Of a stretch of DNA of 18,564 nt, positions 1 to 6,931 are shown in pieces. A model generated the notes under the pieces. The model was not told the origin of the DNA. It did no database searches and saw only the letters and a program-made list of their open reading frames with translations. The translations under genes were made by a program, and so were the position numbers. This DNA is from an uncultured Clostridia bacterium (lineage in GTDB: Bacteria; Bacillota; Clostridia; Oscillospirales; Acutalibacteraceae), in assembly GCA_937919155.1 (NCBI GenBank), contig CALFPM010000027.1, positions 1 to 18,564 on the forward strand, in the 5' to 3' direction. The first letter of the stretch is position 1. Each line of letters begins with the position of its first letter.

Positions 1-1683
1 AATTTCCTGAATATCTGCTGAAATTACACCCGTTGCAATTTCCTCACCCATACAATTCACAACCGTGTAAGCCTTATTCAGGGCATCTTTCACGATGAGT
101 GCATTATTTTGTGAGGCATTTACAACAACCGCATAACTTGTTTTCACCTCAACAAGAGGGCTTGTGAAGGTTGTTATTACTGATTTTTCTCCCAGAGTGC
201 TGCATGCTGAGCTGTAATTGCATTCAGGGGTTTCTGCGGTAAGTCTGCCGTCAAGAAGAACCTCCTTGTGCTCTCTCCAGAATGAAATATAATATTTGAG
301 CATTTTATAGTGCTCTTCAGGCAGCTTATCAACCCTTACGGAAACCTGGGGAACAGCATACAGAATGCTTGCAAACTGAAGTGCTGCATTTTCTGCAGTA
401 TCGTCCGTATTCCACATAATCATATCGGAATGCACGGCAGTTTTGCCCGATGTCATTCGCAGATTGACTATTCCAACGCGATTTTTCAGCATATCGCAGG
501 GGCAGTCACCCACACGGAGCATGTTGCCGTATTTGCGGATTGAGGGCCCCACATATGACTGACGGAATTCAATCATAATATCGGGGTTAATTGCAATCAG
601 CTCCTGCCTGATTTCCGTCATAAGCAGGTGAATTGCATTTTCAAGTGATTGGCAATCACGCTTGGTGTCGGGCAAAAGCGATTTGCCCTTAAGCACAAAC
701 GAATCGATGAAATCAAGCTTCAGACCGTCAAGTTTCCACTCTTTGACGGCTTTTTTATATATTCCCACAAGGTATTCACGGACTTTCTTATAGCGTGGGT
801 CAAGTCCGAAGAATGTTTTGTCATCCCCTGAACCTTCAAGAAACATTCCTTCAAATTCCTTGAATTTCTCAGTATAGATACCCATAAACGGCACGGAATA
901 CCAGAGAATAACCTTCATTCCGATTTTATGTATTTCTTCAACGAGACCCGCCATATCGCCCATCTTTTTTGGAGCAACCTGCCAGTCGCCGCAATAGGCA
1001 TAACCGCGGTTATTGTCATCCGTCTGCCAGCCGTCATCGATAATCACGGTTTCAAGACCGATTTCACGTGATGCCCTGCATTCCTTGAGGATTTCCTCTC
1101 TGTCCAGCATCTGATGGAAACTGTACCACAGGGAATCCATTGGCATTCTCGCCGCTTCGGGCACATATGCAGGCTCATATCCCCATTCGGTTTCCCACCA
1201 TTCGGCGGTATCATAAACACTGTCATAGTAAGGAATTGAGCGCATATCGAACCTGACAACTGCGGTGTAGCTGTCCGTGGGTGCGGTGGGTAAAGTGAAA
1301 AATTCGATTTCACATTCAAAGGTTGCATCTTCCTCGTGAATACCCGTTCTTATGCTTATGGGAGTGTCCACATCCGAAACAGCAATGCAAAGCTTGTTTG
1401 TGCCGTTTTTGGAGATAAGCGACTGCACGGGCATCCAGGATGCAAGGCGGGATTTGACCGTCAGCTTGCCCCAGTCAAAGAAAAGACCGTGGATATCAAG
1501 CAAAGAGGGATTCCAGGTTGAATAGCAATCGCTTGCGCTGAAATTCCATTTCACAAAAAAAGGCTCGGGTATTTCCGCCTCAGGCAAAGACATATTGACG
1601 GTGAGATAAAGCATGTCACCGACTTTATTTTCATTCATATTGAAAGAGGCATTTTTATTGCCTCCCGTAATTTCAAATTTCAC
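1..1683 (-). CDS. GH36-family alpha-galactosidase, C-terminus cut by window edge
   Basis: The minus strand stays open from a GTG at 1683 to the left edge (561 codons), so the C-terminus is missing. Key motifs are IIDDGWQTDD (plus 1010-1040), DGLKLDF with the likely nucleophile Asp, and RVGDCP, which fits the acid/base segment of GH36. GH36 enzymes release alpha-linked galactose from raffinose-type oligosaccharides or galactomannan. There is no signal peptide, so it should act in the cytoplasm on imported sugars. The start is uncertain: no ATG lies further upstream in frame, GTG 1683 gives VKFEITGG with only a weak AAAGAAAG ribosome site, and the next choice is ATG 1638 (MNENKVGD). It follows the PyrE-like gene on the same strand, 56 bases away, with a hairpin between. 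Family assignment is firm; the exact substrate is not. Confidence 0.85.
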   Translation of the reverse strand, partial: MKFEITGGNKNASFNMNENKVGDMLYLTVNMSLPEAEIPEPFFVKWNFSASDCYSTWNPSLLDIHGLFFDWGKLTVKSRLASWMPVQSLISKNGTNKLCIAVSDVDTPISIRTGIHEEDATFECEIEFFTLPTAPTDSYTAVVRFDMRSIPYYDSVYDTAEWWETEWGYEPAYVPEAARMPMDSLWYSFHQMLDREEILKECRASREIGLETVIIDDGWQTDDNNRGYAYCGDWQVAPKKMGDMAGLVEEIHKIGMKVILWYSVPFMGIYTEKFKEFEGMFLEGSGDDKTFFGLDPRYKKVREYLVGIYKKAVKEWKLDGLKLDFIDSFVLKGKSLLPDTKRDCQSLENAIHLLMTEIRQELIAINPDIMIEFRQSYVGPSIRKYGNMLRVGDCPCDMLKNRVGIVNLRMTSGKTAVHSDMIMWNTDDTAENAALQFASILYAVPQVSVRVDKLPEEHYKMLKYYISFWREHKEVLLDGRLTAETPECNYSSACSTLGEKSVITTFTSPLVEVKTSYAVVVNASQNNALIVKDALNKAYTVVNCMGEEIATGVISADIQEI

Positions 1684-1699
1684 AGTATCACGCTTTCTT

Positions 1700-1731
1700 T
1701 TAACATAAAGCCCCCGGAAGTTTCCGAGGGC
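1700..1731 (-). terminator. Hairpin terminator or attenuator after the PyrE-like gene
   Basis: Positions 1710-1731 form an 11-bp stem (CCCTCGGAA/TTCCGGGGG with a loop of two bases). It pairs fully only when read on the minus strand, where the odd pair becomes G-U. It is followed by a short, interrupted U stretch (TTTATGTT). The weak U tail means it may only attenuate read-through into the GH36 gene. Confidence 0.55.
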
Positions 1732-1739
1732 AAAGGATT

Positions 1740-2384
1740 TTACAGCTTCGAGAAGCCGTGGCAGTTAATGAGCGCATCCAGCTTTTTACCCTCTTTGCAA
1801 AGGGGACATTCGTGGGACTGGCAGGTAAAATAGCCGGGCAAATCCTTGGGATTGAAAACGGAATTGACCGTGTAGCCGTCAACCTCTTCTGCAGTTGAGA
1901 AGATTGAGGCAACACCCACAACCTCACCGCCGTAATATCTGACAGCTTCCATAGCAGCTTTTACGGTGCCACCCGTTGCAACGGAAACAGCCAGCACAAG
2001 CACATGCTTGCCCTTAATCATAGGCACAATGTTATCTCTGAAGAAAAGCTGTGAGCTGCTTGTCATTTCAGGTGTAACCACATAAATTGTCTGATGGGCA
2101 TTAATATTCATAAAGTTATTTCTTGTAAGCTCATCTGCAAAGCAAGAGCCGATAACCTCTGTGCCGTCAAGGCAGAGGATAGTGTCAATAATATTCACCT
2201 TATAGCGGCTGTTACTGCAAAGCTCCTGCGCAACTGCCTTTGCCTCAGAAAGACGGGTTTTCTGAGCAGCAACGTCAATATAGAAGTTACTGTGGGAATG
2301 GTTGGTTGCAAAATGACCCTTTGCAACACGCAGGAAAAGATTGCTTCTTTTGGTTTTGATTTTTGTGATGCTTGATGTAGGCAT
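1740..2384 (-). CDS. PyrE-like phosphoribosyltransferase-fold protein
   Basis: This 214-residue protein has the type I phosphoribosyltransferase layout of orotate phosphoribosyltransferase, including a late PRPP-loop segment at residues 128-140 (VLVLAVSVATGGT) and a following helix-strand AMEAVRYYGGEVVGVASIF. The start is ATG 2384, 7 bases after AAGGAGG. An upstream in-frame ATG at 2405 would place the ribosome site inside the gene. The usual two acidic residues of the PRPP loop (as in VVEDVVTTGG) are Ala132 and Val133 here, so ordinary PRPP binding is doubtful. The C-terminus has a Cys188, His191, Cys193, Cys196 cluster that could bind metal. It could be a divergent OPRTase or a nucleotide-sensing relative. 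It is transcribed towards the GH36 gene. The fold is fairly sure; catalytic activity is open. Confidence 0.7.
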   Translation of the reverse strand: MPTSSITKIKTKRSNLFLRVAKGHFATNHSHSNFYIDVAAQKTRLSEAKAVAQELCSNSRYKVNIIDTILCLDGTEVIGSCFADELTRNNFMNINAHQTIYVVTPEMTSSSQLFFRDNIVPMIKGKHVLVLAVSVATGGTVKAAMEAVRYYGGEVVGVASIFSTAEEVDGYTVNSVFNPKDLPGYFTCQSHECPLCKEGKKLDALINCHGFSKL

Positions 2385-2418
2385 TAAAAAACCTCCTTGT
2401 AACATAGACTACGCTTAT

Positions 2419-2447
2419 ATTTTATAATAAATGCACAATAATTACAA
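2419..2447 (-). promoter_or_regulatory. Sigma-A-type promoter for the PyrE-like gene
   Basis: On the minus strand, TTGTAA (plus 2442-2447) and TAAAAT (plus 2419-2424) are 17 bases apart and lie 35 bases upstream of the ATG. Called by eye from consensus. Confidence 0.5.
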
Positions 2448-2554
2448 GAAAAATTTTGATTTTTCTAAACTTTTTTACATTCAGGTTAATAAAAGTGAGC
2501 ATAGACCGAGTTGAAATCAATGCGATGCTGCACAGGCTGTTCGTAAATTGCCGA

Positions 2555-2583
2555 AAATATTTACTGTTTTTCAATAAATATTT
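2555..2583. promoter_or_regulatory. 9-bp inverted repeat just upstream of the uxuA promoter
   Basis: AAATATTTA (2555-2563) and TAAATATTT (2575-2583) form a perfect inverted repeat with an 11-base spacer, ending two bases before the -35 box. It may be a regulator site or an AT-rich UP element. Which protein would bind is unknown. Confidence 0.35.
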
Positions 2584-2585
2584 CA

Positions 2586-2614
2586 TTGCCATTGACGCAA
2601 ATGCGTGATATAAT
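2586..2614 (+). promoter_or_regulatory. Promoter of the uxuA-KDPG aldolase-KDG kinase operon
   Basis: TTGCCA (2586-2591) and a perfect TATAAT (2609-2614) are separated by 17 bases. The predicted start is near 2620, giving a leader of about 58 bases before the uxuA ATG. The spacer contains the palindrome ACGCA-AA-TGCGT (2595-2606). Confidence 0.65.
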
Positions 2615-2644
2615 TAGGCTGTAGAAAAAGGGCGTTTGCGCCCT
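2594..2644. promoter_or_regulatory. Two related operator-like palindromes at the uxuA promoter
   Basis: Site 1, ACGCA-AA-TGCGT (2595-2606), sits between the -35 and -10 boxes. Site 2, GGGCG-TTTG-CGCCC (2630-2643), sits about 10 bases after the expected transcription start. Read in opposite orientation, site 2 matches site 1 at 9 of 12 positions around a shared CGCAAA core. Both positions suit a repressor. No regulator gene for the operon is in the window. This is inference from sequence symmetry. Confidence 0.4.
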
Positions 2645-2677
2645 GAAGTCAAAATACATTCTCAGGAGGACGGAATT

Positions 2678-3724
2678 ATGAAAATGTCATTCCGCTGGTA
2701 CGGCGAAAGCGACCCCATTTCACTTGAGTATATCCGCCAGATTCCCAATATGAAAAGCATCGTAAGCGCTGTTTATGATGTTAAACCCGGCGAAGTATGG
2801 CCCGAAGAAAGCCTCGCAAAAATGAAGAAACAGTGTGAAGACAACGGCCTTATCTTTGATGTTGTTGAATCAATCCCCGTTCACGAGGACATCAAACTCG
2901 GCAGAGGTGATGTGGACAAGCTTATCGAAGTTTACTGCGAAAATATCCGCCGTTGTGCAAAATACGGCGTTAAATGCGTAACCTATAACTTTATGCCCGT
3001 TTTTGACTGGACACGCACTCAGCTTGACAAAGTTGCTCCCGATGGCTCAACAAGCCTTGTTATGTACTGGGAACAGATGAAAGGTCTTGACCCTCTTAAA
3101 GATGACATTCACCTGCCCGGCTGGGATTCAAGCTACACTCAGGACGAAGTCCGTGAGCTTATCAGCGCATACGGCGAAATCGGTCAGGAAGGTCTTTGGG
3201 CAAACCTTGAAAAATTCCTCAAAAAGGTTATTCCCGTTGCAGAAGAATGCGGTGTAAGAATGGCTATTCATCCCGATGATCCCCCCTACCCCATTTTCGG
3301 TCTGCCCAGAATCATTACGGACGAAGCGGCTCTTGACAGAATGCTCGCTATCGTTGACAGTCCCGCAAACAGTCTTTGCCTCTGCACAGGCTCTCTCGGC
3401 TGCGCCGCATCAAACGATGTTGTGGCAATGGTGCGCAAATACAGCGCAATGGACAGAATCGCATTTATGCACATGAGAAACATCCTCATTATGCCTGACG
3501 GCAGTTTCGAGGAAAGCGGTCATCTTTCAGACTGCGGAAGCCTTGATATGTATGAGGTCACAAAGGCTCTTGTTGAAACAGACTTTGACGGCTATGTTAG
3601 ACCTGACCACGGCAGAATGATCTGGGGCGAAACAGGTAAACCCGGCTACGGACTCTATGACCGTGCGCTCGGCGCAGCTTATATCAACGGACTGTTTGAA
3701 GCTTGTGAAAAAGCAAAGAAATAA
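2678..3724 (+). CDS. uxuA: Mannonate dehydratase UxuA
   Basis: The 348-residue product is recognised as UxuA, which removes water from D-mannonate to give 2-keto-3-deoxygluconate in the lower hexuronate pathway. Diagnostic stretches are YNFMPVFDWTRT (103-114), AIHPDDPPYPIFGLPRI (196-212), MHMRNI (264-269) and YVRPDHGR (306-313). His198, Cys236, His265 and Asp310 correspond to the metal ligands of the family. Its length matches the short Gram-positive form. The start is ATG 2678, preceded by AGGAGG with 8 bases spacing; an in-frame start at 2636 would extend the protein back through this ribosome site. The KDPG aldolase gene follows 15 bases after the stop, so the two are co-transcribed. It is cytoplasmic and predicted to need Mn2+ or Fe2+. 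Confidence 0.95.
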   Translation: MKMSFRWYGESDPISLEYIRQIPNMKSIVSAVYDVKPGEVWPEESLAKMKKQCEDNGLIFDVVESIPVHEDIKLGRGDVDKLIEVYCENIRRCAKYGVKCVTYNFMPVFDWTRTQLDKVAPDGSTSLVMYWEQMKGLDPLKDDIHLPGWDSSYTQDEVRELISAYGEIGQEGLWANLEKFLKKVIPVAEECGVRMAIHPDDPPYPIFGLPRIITDEAALDRMLAIVDSPANSLCLCTGSLGCAASNDVVAMVRKYSAMDRIAFMHMRNILIMPDGSFEESGHLSDCGSLDMYEVTKALVETDFDGYVRPDHGRMIWGETGKPGYGLYDRALGAAYINGLFEACEKAKK

Positions 3725-3739
3725 ACGGAGGACAGAATT

Positions 3740-4381
3740 ATGAACGCAATTTCAGAAAAAATAATGTCAATCGGCGTTGTGCCCGTTATTAAGCTCAACA
3801 ACCCCGAAAGAGATTCGGTTAATCTTGCAAAGGCTCTCGTTGAGGGCGGCGTACCCGTTGCAGAGGTTACATTCCGCGCGGCAGGTGCGGCAACCGCAAT
3901 CAAGCTTATGAGCGAGAATGTGCCCGAAATGCTTGTCGGTGCAGGCACAGTGCTCACAACCGCACAGGTTGACGAGGCAATCGCGGCAGGTGCAAAGTTC
4001 ATTGTTACTCCCGGTCTTGACGAAGAAATCGTCAAGTACTGCCAGAGCAAGAATGTTCCCATCTACGCAGGCTGCACAACTCCCACAGATTATCACACCG
4101 CATACAGACTCGGTCTTGATGTGCTCAAATTCTTCCCTGCAGAGCAGAGCGGCGGTCTTGACAAAATCAAGGCAATGAGCGCTCCCTTCCCCATGTTCAA
4201 GGTTATGCCAACAGGCGGCATTTCCCTCAAGAATCTTGGCGAATATCTCTCCTGCCCTGTTATTGCGGCTTGCGGCGGCTCATACATGGTAACCGCAGAC
4301 CTTATTGACAATCAGAAATGGGACGAAATTATCGCACTCTGCAAGCAGTCGGTTGAAATTGTTAAGGAGGCAAGAGGATAA
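3740..4381 (+). CDS. eda: 2-keto-3-deoxy-6-phosphogluconate (KDPG) aldolase
   Basis: This 213-residue class I aldolase of the KDPG/KHG family splits KDPG to pyruvate and glyceraldehyde-3-phosphate. The Schiff-base lysine is Lys130 in DVLKFFPAE, the catalytic Glu is Glu42 in AEVTFR, and VGAGTVL (66-72) and the phosphate-binding segment MPTGGIS are present. Length is normal for the family. The ribosome site GGAGG (3727-3731) and the bases to the ATG closely copy those of uxuA. The stop TAA shares its last base with the start of the KDG kinase gene (TAATG), which suggests translational coupling. It could also act on 2-keto-4-hydroxyglutarate, as relatives do, but its neighbours favour KDPG. Confidence 0.93.
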   Translation: MNAISEKIMSIGVVPVIKLNNPERDSVNLAKALVEGGVPVAEVTFRAAGAATAIKLMSENVPEMLVGAGTVLTTAQVDEAIAAGAKFIVTPGLDEEIVKYCQSKNVPIYAGCTTPTDYHTAYRLGLDVLKFFPAEQSGGLDKIKAMSAPFPMFKVMPTGGISLKNLGEYLSCPVIAACGGSYMVTADLIDNQKWDEIIALCKQSVEIVKEARG

Positions 4382-5403
4382 TGGCAAGAGTAATTACATT
4401 CGGCGAAATTATGCTTCGCCTTGCACCCAACGGATACAACAGATTTTTTCAGGACGACCAGCTTCAGGCAACCTTTGGCGGCGGTGAAGCCAATGTTTCC
4501 GTTTCACTTGCAAACTACGGCTTTGATTCAGCATTCGTAACAAAGCTTCCTGCTCACGCAATCGGTCAGGCAGCTGTCAATTCACTCCGCTACTTCGGCG
4601 TTGACACAAGCAAAATCGTTCGCGGCGGCGACAGAGTAGGTATTTATTTCCTTGAAAAAGGCGCTTCACAGAGAGGCAGTGTCTGCATCTATGACAGAGC
4701 GCACTCCGCTATTCAGGAGGCTGATCCCTCGGATTTCGACTGGGATGCAATTTTTGAGGGTGCAGATTGGTTCCATTTCACAGGCATCACTCCCGCCCTC
4801 GGCGCAAACCTTGTTGAAATCTGCAAGCAGGCTTGCATTGCCGCAAAAGCAAAGGGCGTCAAGATTTCCTGCGACCTTAACTACAGAGGCAAACTCTGGA
4901 CAAGAGCAGAGGCAAGGGAAGCAATGAGCGAACTTTGCAAGTATGTTGATGTTTGCATCTCAAATGAAGAAGATGCAAAGGATGTGTTCGGCATTGAGGC
5001 TGAAAACACCGATATTTACGGCGGCAAGCTCAATCACGAAGGCTACAAGTCGGTTGCAAAACAGCTTGCTGACAAATTCGGCTTTGAAAAGGTTGCAATC
5101 ACTCTCCGTTCATCAATTTCCGCTAATGACAACGACTGGGCAGGTATGCTCTATGACGGCGAAAACTACTGCTTCTCAAAGTCATATCACCTCCACATTG
5201 TTGACCGTGTAGGCGGTGGCGACAGCTTTGGCGGCGGTCTTATCTATGCACTTCTTACAGGCAAGGATACACAGAGCGCAATCGAATTTGCAGTTGCGGC
5301 ATCTGCACTCAAGCACTCCGTTGAGGGCGACTTCAACAGAGTTACCGTTGCAGAGGTTGAAAAACTTGCAGGCGGTGACGGCTCAGGCAGAGTTCAGAGA
5401 TAA
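4381..5403 (+). CDS. kdgK: 2-keto-3-deoxygluconate kinase (PfkB/ribokinase family)
   Basis: The 340-residue protein is a PfkB-family sugar kinase. GGGEANVSVSLANYGF (33-48) is the N-terminal substrate signature. DRVGGGDSFGGG (275-286) is the C-terminal signature with the anion hole and catalytic base Asp281. It would phosphorylate KDG made by UxuA to KDPG, the substrate of the aldolase just upstream. The gene begins inside the aldolase stop codon, with its ribosome site GGAGG inside the aldolase C-terminus, so translation is probably coupled. Other PfkB substrates are possible from sequence alone; the operon makes KDG by far the likeliest. A strong terminator follows. Confidence 0.92.
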   Translation: MARVITFGEIMLRLAPNGYNRFFQDDQLQATFGGGEANVSVSLANYGFDSAFVTKLPAHAIGQAAVNSLRYFGVDTSKIVRGGDRVGIYFLEKGASQRGSVCIYDRAHSAIQEADPSDFDWDAIFEGADWFHFTGITPALGANLVEICKQACIAAKAKGVKISCDLNYRGKLWTRAEAREAMSELCKYVDVCISNEEDAKDVFGIEAENTDIYGGKLNHEGYKSVAKQLADKFGFEKVAITLRSSISANDNDWAGMLYDGENYCFSKSYHLHIVDRVGGGDSFGGGLIYALLTGKDTQSAIEFAVAASALKHSVEGDFNRVTVAEVEKLAGGDGSGRVQR

Positions 5404-5424
5404 AACAATTTGTAATAATAAGCA

Positions 5425-5462
5425 AACAGGGACTGATTTTTTGTCAGTCCCTGTTCTTTTAT
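5425..5462 (+). terminator. Strong terminator between convergent genes
   Basis: A 12-bp stem, AACAGGGACTGA (5425-5436) with TCAGTCCCTGTT (5444-5455), has a loop TTTTTTG and is followed by CTTTTATTT. It ends the hexuronate operon. In reverse it is followed by TGCTTATTATT, so it may also serve the convergent membrane-protein gene. Its AGGGACTGA arm recurs at 6901. Confidence 0.85.
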
Positions 5463-6602
5463 TTACTTTGCTTTTACAGTTTCAAGAACTTTACTCTTGT
5501 TCATACGAAGGAACTGTTTAAGTTCTCCCTCGTCAATGCCATCTGCATCAAGATCCCCAAGCTTTTCCTGGGTCCACAGATAAGTATCCGTAATTCTTCC
5601 GCCAAAGCTGTTTGTTGCGGAATAATTGATTCTTGCGCTGTATACAATTACCACTATCTGCTTGCCTGATCTGTCCTCTCTGACAGAACCAACCGCAGTG
5701 TGTGTTGCCGAATTTTCCTGATATGATGAAGGATCTTTCAGCTTAGCTTTAAGCTCACTTCTTGCTGTATTTGTGTTATCAACGCCTTTAGCCGCCTCAA
5801 CTTCTGACCACAGATAAAGATGCTTGCTGTATTTATAGTTTCCAAGCTCTTTGAAGTTTTCTGCCGCCAGATAATAAAGTTCTTGCTCTATATAAGATAT
5901 TGCAGTGTTGTACTTTGCATTGTTCAGACCTTCGGTTATGTCCTCTGTGCCGCTGTATGCGGAATAAAGATTCATAACAGCTTCATAATCTTTGTTTGCC
6001 TCTGCCTGCTTTGCAAGGTTAAGAATTGTTCCGTTTGTTTTTTCATCAAACGTAATACCCTTGTCTTTGCCAAGCTTGACAAGAGCGGCATAACCGTTTG
6101 CTTTTTCAGCAGTAACCTTATCAGCATCAACTTTGCTTATTTCTTCTGCGATATCGCTATCATATGTATCGGTGTTTTCGGAACAAACCTTGAAAAGATA
6201 CGCCGCTGTTCCGTATTCTTCTTTTGAGGTTGCCTTTTTACCCAATTTGAAAAGAGTTTTTGCCTCTTTGGAATCAGATTCTTCGTTTCTCATATAATCG
6301 TCAACCAACTGCTCAAGTGTGGATACACTGTTCTCGGGATTTGAAATATATTTGTTTATAGCTTTCTTTGCAGACGCGGAGAAAATGGTAGGTGACATAA
6401 TGCAGAAAACAATAAATGCCGCGATAATGATGCCAAATGTTTTCAACCTCTTTTTACGCTTTTCTTTTTTCTTTGCCTTTTTAGCCTCTGCCTCTGCCTT
6501 TTTGGCATCTTCTTTTTCTTTTTCCAGAGTGCGCAGTGCATTAAGATAAGCCTGCTCGTTGTTCACTTCGTTACCCTGTTTCTGAAAATCGTTTTCACTC
6601 AT
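5463..6602 (-). CDS. Membrane-anchored TPR-like protein of unknown function
   Basis: The 379-residue protein starts at ATG 6602, 8 bases after AAAGGGG. Residues about 27-56 are a very charged Lys/Glu/Ala coiled-coil-like stretch rich in KK and EA. One hydrophobic segment follows (about 57-78, FGIIIAAFIVFCIMSPTIF), then an acidic, helix-rich domain that is probably extracytoplasmic. Short helical repeats such as EYGTAAYLFKVCSEN, DYEAVMNLYSAY and LYYLAAENFKELGNYKYSKHLYLW resemble TPR/SEL1-type units. The C-terminal 100 residues contain KLKDPSSYQENSATH and a strand-rich part that looks like a separate small domain. I do not recognise a named family. It is divergent from the RHH gene, and the shared control region suggests that regulator may govern it. 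Confidence 0.8.
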   Translation of the reverse strand: MSENDFQKQGNEVNNEQAYLNALRTLEKEKEDAKKAEAEAKKAKKKEKRKKRLKTFGIIIAAFIVFCIMSPTIFSASAKKAINKYISNPENSVSTLEQLVDDYMRNEESDSKEAKTLFKLGKKATSKEEYGTAAYLFKVCSENTDTYDSDIAEEISKVDADKVTAEKANGYAALVKLGKDKGITFDEKTNGTILNLAKQAEANKDYEAVMNLYSAYSGTEDITEGLNNAKYNTAISYIEQELYYLAAENFKELGNYKYSKHLYLWSEVEAAKGVDNTNTARSELKAKLKDPSSYQENSATHTAVGSVREDRSGKQIVVIVYSARINYSATNSFGGRITDTYLWTQEKLGDLDADGIDEGELKQFLRMNKSKVLETVKAK

Positions 6603-6627
6603 TCTGATAACCCCTTTCAATTTCAAT

Positions 6628-6674
6628 ATGTTTTTTAACATATTTTATGTTAGTTATCATAACATACTGTTAAC
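6628..6674. promoter_or_regulatory. Array of TAACAT/ATGTTA half-sites between divergent genes
   Basis: Half-sites in alternating orientation lie at ATGTT 6628-6632, TAACATA 6636-6642, TATGTTA 6646-6652, TAACATA 6660-6666 and GTTAAC 6669-6674. They build nested palindromes: TAACATA-TTT-TATGTTA, and GTTATCATAAC at 6653-6663. They overlap the promoter of the minus gene and sit just upstream of the -10 of the RHH gene. This is what an autoregulatory RHH repressor's operator would look like; binding is inferred. Confidence 0.55.
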
Positions 6675-6685
6675 TGAAAAGTCAA
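6656..6685 (-). promoter_or_regulatory. Promoter of the membrane TPR-like gene
   Basis: On the minus strand, TTGACT (plus 6680-6685) and TATGAT (plus 6656-6661) are 18 bases apart. The -10 lies inside the GTTATCATAAC palindrome, so binding there should block transcription. Confidence 0.5.
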
Positions 6686-6687
6686 GC

Positions 6688-6693
6688 TATAAT
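6688..6693 (+). promoter_or_regulatory. -10 element for the RHH gene
   Basis: A perfect TATAAT lies 19 bases before the GTG start. No good -35 box is seen at 16-18 bases upstream (TACTGT at best), so the promoter may be weak or need help. It is back-to-back with the -35 box of the divergent gene. Confidence 0.45.
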
Positions 6694-6711
6694 ATTGGTG
6701 AGGTGATTCGT

Positions 6712-6900
6712 GTGAAAGAGAAACTTGTGATCAGCAAAAAATCACTGAAAGGCGAAGACGGATATAAAACTTTTTCAATCCGCATCAAGGATGAAACGGT
6801 TGCAAATTTAGACAATCTTTCAAAAGAATCCAACCGTTCGCGAAACGAGCTGATTAACATCTTGCTGGATTATGCAATTGAAAATTGTGAAATAAAGTAA
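6712..6900 (+). CDS. Small Arc/CopG-type ribbon-helix-helix DNA-binding protein
   Basis: This 62-residue protein begins at GTG 6712, with GAGGTG 6 bases upstream. Earlier in-frame starts would place the promoter and operator sites inside the gene. The segment YKTFSIRIKDETVANLDNLSKESNRSRNELINIL (about residues 17-50, shown in part) has the RHH pattern: a short beta strand with alternating residues (TFSIRI), helix A, the turn NRSRNELI and helix B. RHH proteins dimerise and insert the strand in the major groove, usually as autorepressors. The palindromic TAACAT/ATGTTA array just upstream fits this role. There is no toxin gene next to it, so it is not an obvious antitoxin. The DNA-binding fold is likely; the target is inferred. 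Confidence 0.8.
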   Translation: MKEKLVISKKSLKGEDGYKTFSIRIKDETVANLDNLSKESNRSRNELINILLDYAIENCEIK

Positions 6901-6931
6901 AGGGACTGATTTTTCATCAGTCCCTATTTTT
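6901..6931. terminator. Bidirectional terminator between RHH and PHP genes
   Basis: A 10-bp stem, AGGGACTGAT (6901-6910) with ATCAGTCCCT (6916-6925), has a TTTTC loop. It begins right after the RHH stop codon and is followed by ATTTTTATTT. In reverse it is followed by TTTACTTTATTT, so it can also end the convergent PHP gene. The stem is almost the same as that at 5425-5455. Confidence 0.85.

Noticed and set aside
2592..2614. TTGACG (2592-2597) as the -35 box of the uxuA promoter
   Set aside because: Only 11 bases separate it from TATAAT. TTGCCA at 2586-2591 gives the normal 17-base spacing.
3679..4096. Minus-strand open frames opposite the KDPG aldolase
   Set aside because: They run antisense to a conserved gene and reflect its codon bias. 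No start signals are present.
6712..6900. Antitoxin of a toxin-antitoxin pair
   Set aside because: The RHH gene ends in a terminator with no following gene on its strand, and the divergent protein is a membrane-anchored TPR-like protein, not a known toxin.
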